Shown piece by piece: positions 62,186-64,000 of a DNA stretch of 64,000 nt. The number at the start of each line of letters is the position of its first letter. Position 1 is the first letter of the stretch. A program made the position numbers and the translations under genes. Source of the stretch: Caballeronia catudaia (lineage in GTDB: Bacteria > Pseudomonadota > Gammaproteobacteria > Burkholderiales > Burkholderiaceae); NCBI RefSeq assembly GCF_001544755.2, contig NZ_FCOF02000013.1, positions 113,565-177,564 of the forward strand, read 5' to 3'. Under the pieces are notes generated by a model. The model did not search any database, was not told the DNA's origin, and saw nothing but the letters and a program-made list of their open reading frames with translations.

Positions 62186-63259
62186 GTGAAGCACATCATC
62201 GCAGCGGGGCTCATCGGAGCGGGCGTCGCGACCGGCGCGGCGGCGCAGAGCACAGTGACGCTTTACGGCAGCCTCGATGCCGGCATCGCATATATCAACA
62301 ATGTGGGCGGCCATCCGAAGTGGATGGAAGAGCAGGGCAACATGCAGCCCGATCGCTGGGGCTTTCGCATCGTCGAGGATCTGGGAGGCGGGCTGAAGAC
62401 CGTTGCGCAACTGGAGAACGGTTTCTATACGAACACCGGCAACTTCGCGAAGGCCGGCACGCTATGGAACCGGCAGGCGTATCTCGGGCTGGAGCAGCAG
62501 AACGTCGGCACGCTGACGCTCGGTCATCAGACGCCGTTCAGCTTCGACATGCTCGGACCGATGTCGACGGGCTATCAGGCGGCGAGCTGGTATGCGTTCC
62601 ATCCGGGCAACATCGACGAACTCGCCGACACGGGTGTGGTGCCTTACGACAACTCGGTGAAATTCCGCTCGGCGGATTTCTACGGCTTTTCCGCCGGCGC
62701 GATGATGGGTCTCGGCAACACGACGAACTTCTCGACGGGCCGCAACTACGGCTTCGGTCTCACTTATGCGAACGGCGCGTTCAAGGCGGCGGCGACGTAT
62801 TCGAACGAGCACAACCGCAATCCCGCCATCGCGACGATGGGCTTCTCGACCTTCCAGGGCCAGCCCGCCGCGACGTATATGGCGGAGAAGCAGGAAGTGA
62901 TGGGCGCGGGCGCGTCGTACGAGATCGGCAAGTTCGTCGTGCACGGTCTGTACACGCGCGTGAAGTTGCAGTCGAACGGTCAGTCGGACACGTACCAGAC
63001 GTACGACGCGGGCCTGACTTTCAAGCCGGTGGCGTGGAACTGGATCGCGGGAGGCGCGGCCACGACGTCGTTCGCGGGTGGACGATGGACGCAGTTCGAA
63101 ATCGGCGATATCTACATGCTGTCCAAGTCCACGCAGTTATACGTGAATGCGTTGTATGAGCACGCGACCGGCGGGGCGAAGGCTGCGTTCTTTACGGCGG
63201 GAGTGTCGAGTACTGCGAATCAGGTTATCGTGCTTGCGGGGATTCATCATTCGTTTTGA
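62186..63259 (+). CDS. Gram-negative trimeric porin (Burkholderiales type)
   Basis: 357 residues with a GTG start preceded by CAGGAG. A signal peptide ends at AAAQ (about residue 21) and the mature protein begins STVTLYGSLDAGIAYINN, the usual opening of OmpC-like porins in this order. The remainder alternates strand-forming stretches and ends in a C-terminal Phe (LAGIHHSF), needed for outer-membrane assembly. It is divergent from the Rieske operon, so co-regulated entry of an aromatic substrate is conceivable. Confidence 0.94.
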   Translation: MKHIIAAGLIGAGVATGAAAQSTVTLYGSLDAGIAYINNVGGHPKWMEEQGNMQPDRWGFRIVEDLGGGLKTVAQLENGFYTNTGNFAKAGTLWNRQAYLGLEQQNVGTLTLGHQTPFSFDMLGPMSTGYQAASWYAFHPGNIDELADTGVVPYDNSVKFRSADFYGFSAGAMMGLGNTTNFSTGRNYGFGLTYANGAFKAAATYSNEHNRNPAIATMGFSTFQGQPAATYMAEKQEVMGAGASYEIGKFVVHGLYTRVKLQSNGQSDTYQTYDAGLTFKPVAWNWIAGGAATTSFAGGRWTQFEIGDIYMLSKSTQLYVNALYEHATGGAKAAFFTAGVSSTANQVIVLAGIHHSF

Positions 63260-63290
63260 CTGCTTGTGAAAGTGCAACGGAGAAAAAAGC

Positions 63291-63312
63291 GGCCGCACCT
63301 TGCGACGCGGCC
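63291..63312 (+). terminator. Possible terminator after the porin gene
   Basis: GGCCGC (63291-63296) pairs with GCGGCC (63307-63312), followed by AATGTTTTC. A short stem with a 10-base loop, so support is modest. Confidence 0.35.
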
Positions 63313-63427
63313 AATGTTTTCTACATCGGAAAGCTAGTTAAGACTCCAAGTGTCGCTGCGTACAGCCAACCTCCTCTCCCTTCAGACCGGATGACCGGTC
63401 TCTTCCGTAGCAGCATCAGACGAGCGG

Positions 63428-63838
63428 TTAAGGATTAGCAGGAGACGCCTTACCGCACGGGTTCGGGCAATCTCCGGGCAAGCAGCGGGGTAGGAATTCG
63501 ACTTCGATTTGATTTCGTTCCGTTGCCGGAGTCACCGCGGTATTTCTCCAGACCTCGGTCGCCGTTGCAATCCTGCTTGCTGCGACTCCGAGACTCTGCA
63601 GATAACTGCTTACCGCTTGCGCGCGCCTATCAGCAATGCGTTGCGCATCAGGTTGATGTTCTTCGGCGAATGCATACACAGAAACAGGTCCCCTGTCCGC
63701 TACGCTGTCCCGCACGGAGACCACCAACTCCGCGAGACGGACTCGATCCTCGTTGGATAGGGCCGTCGTTGATCCCTCAAGCTTTGTTCCATACTGCATT
63801 GCAAAGCTACACGCCATCGCTTCGTTAGACTCGCACAC
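63428..63838 (-). CDS. Small OmpA-like (peptidoglycan-binding) protein, probable lipoprotein with damaged start
   Basis: 136 residues if GTG 63838 is the start. The core has OmpA-like features: VYAFAEEHQPDAQRIADRRAQAVSSYLQSLGV and a closing QIEVEFLP. Codons upstream in frame read LLILFLLVC, a lipoprotein signal with lipobox, but no ATG, GTG or TTG precedes it before a stop at about 63875. A TTG at 63878 in another frame would give MKPPILA, joining that signal if one base were removed near 63862. It is therefore either started at an unusual codon or a frameshifted gene. No partner genes are visible. Confidence 0.6.
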   Translation of the reverse strand: MCESNEAMACSFAMQYGTKLEGSTTALSNEDRVRLAELVVSVRDSVADRGPVSVYAFAEEHQPDAQRIADRRAQAVSSYLQSLGVAASRIATATEVWRNTAVTPATERNQIEVEFLPRCLPGDCPNPCGKASPANP

Positions 63839-64000
63839 CAGAAGAAAAAGAATCAGAAGCGAGTATGGGCGGTTTCAAACCGAAGTGCAACGAGGGGGTT
63901 AATGTTTAGCGTTTTGAGGTTGTCCCGCTGAGGCAAGTGTCGCAGCGAAAACCTCGAATGGCGAATGGAACGCGTGGGTTGCGCGCGGCCGGCTGTTCAG
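63839..64000. other. Right edge of the window, no gene recognised
   Basis: Apart from the possible signal-peptide codons of the OmpA-like gene up to about 63878, nothing recognisable is seen here. Confidence 0.4.

Overview
The window is GC-rich, densely coded DNA from a Gram-negative betaproteobacterium. It most resembles Burkholderiaceae (Burkholderia, Paraburkholderia, Caballeronia or Cupriavidus type). Reasons: a Burkholderiales-type trimeric porin, a type VI secretion locus, a five-step hut operon with hutF/hutG, and a sauRSTU block in the order known from Cupriavidus necator. No rRNA, tRNA, insertion sequence, phage, integrase or CRISPR array was seen. All functions are read from protein motifs and gene order; no search was run.

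Region 1 (1-9950) is histidine utilisation. A 5'-truncated ammonia-lyase homologue that lacks the Ala-Ser-Gly triad, hutC, then a tightly coupled hutU-hutD-hutI-hutF-hutG set ending at a strong terminator. A convergent NCS1 permease follows. HutC-type palindromes lie before hutU (2548-2559) and before the permease (9903-9914), so both are probably one regulon. Next come a periplasmic catalase-like peroxidase with a cytochrome b561 (10072-11663) and a MocR regulator (11674-13191).

Region 2 (13254-34048) reads as an organosulfonate catabolic island. An isethionate module (MFS transporter, GMC dehydrogenase, IclR) and a sulfoacetate module (sauR, sauS, sauT, sauU) flank xsc and pta. Xsc splits sulfoacetaldehyde into sulfite and acetyl phosphate, and Pta makes acetyl-CoA. 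An FAD oxidoreductase, a small NTF2-like protein and an amino-acid permease look like a taurine branch feeding the same intermediate. Four IclR genes, an orphan CobS/CobT-like ATPase/VWA pair, and a recurring 17-base element (YGGAAY-N5-GYYYCR) lie among them.

Region 3 (34061-48564) is a type VI secretion locus in two divergent arms: tssK-tssL-OmpA protein-hcp-clpV-tssE on the minus strand and tssB-tssC-(broken tssA)-tssF-tssG-tssJ on the plus strand. tssM, vgrG and PAAR are absent here. The OmpA protein carries a region resembling a TssM NTPase domain without its P-loop.

Region 4 (48610-61725) is a 14-gene minus-strand operon built around an alpha-only Rieske oxygenase with its ferredoxin and ferredoxin reductase. 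It also holds an extradiol dioxygenase, aldehyde dehydrogenase, hydrolase, cupin, two SDRs (one with both catalytic residues replaced), a TPP-dependent enzyme, an aspartate-dehydrogenase homologue, an internal IclR gene and an MFS importer. I do not recognise its substrate; it is the best candidate here for an undescribed pathway. A GTG-start porin (62186-63259) and a small OmpA-like protein with a damaged-looking start close the window.
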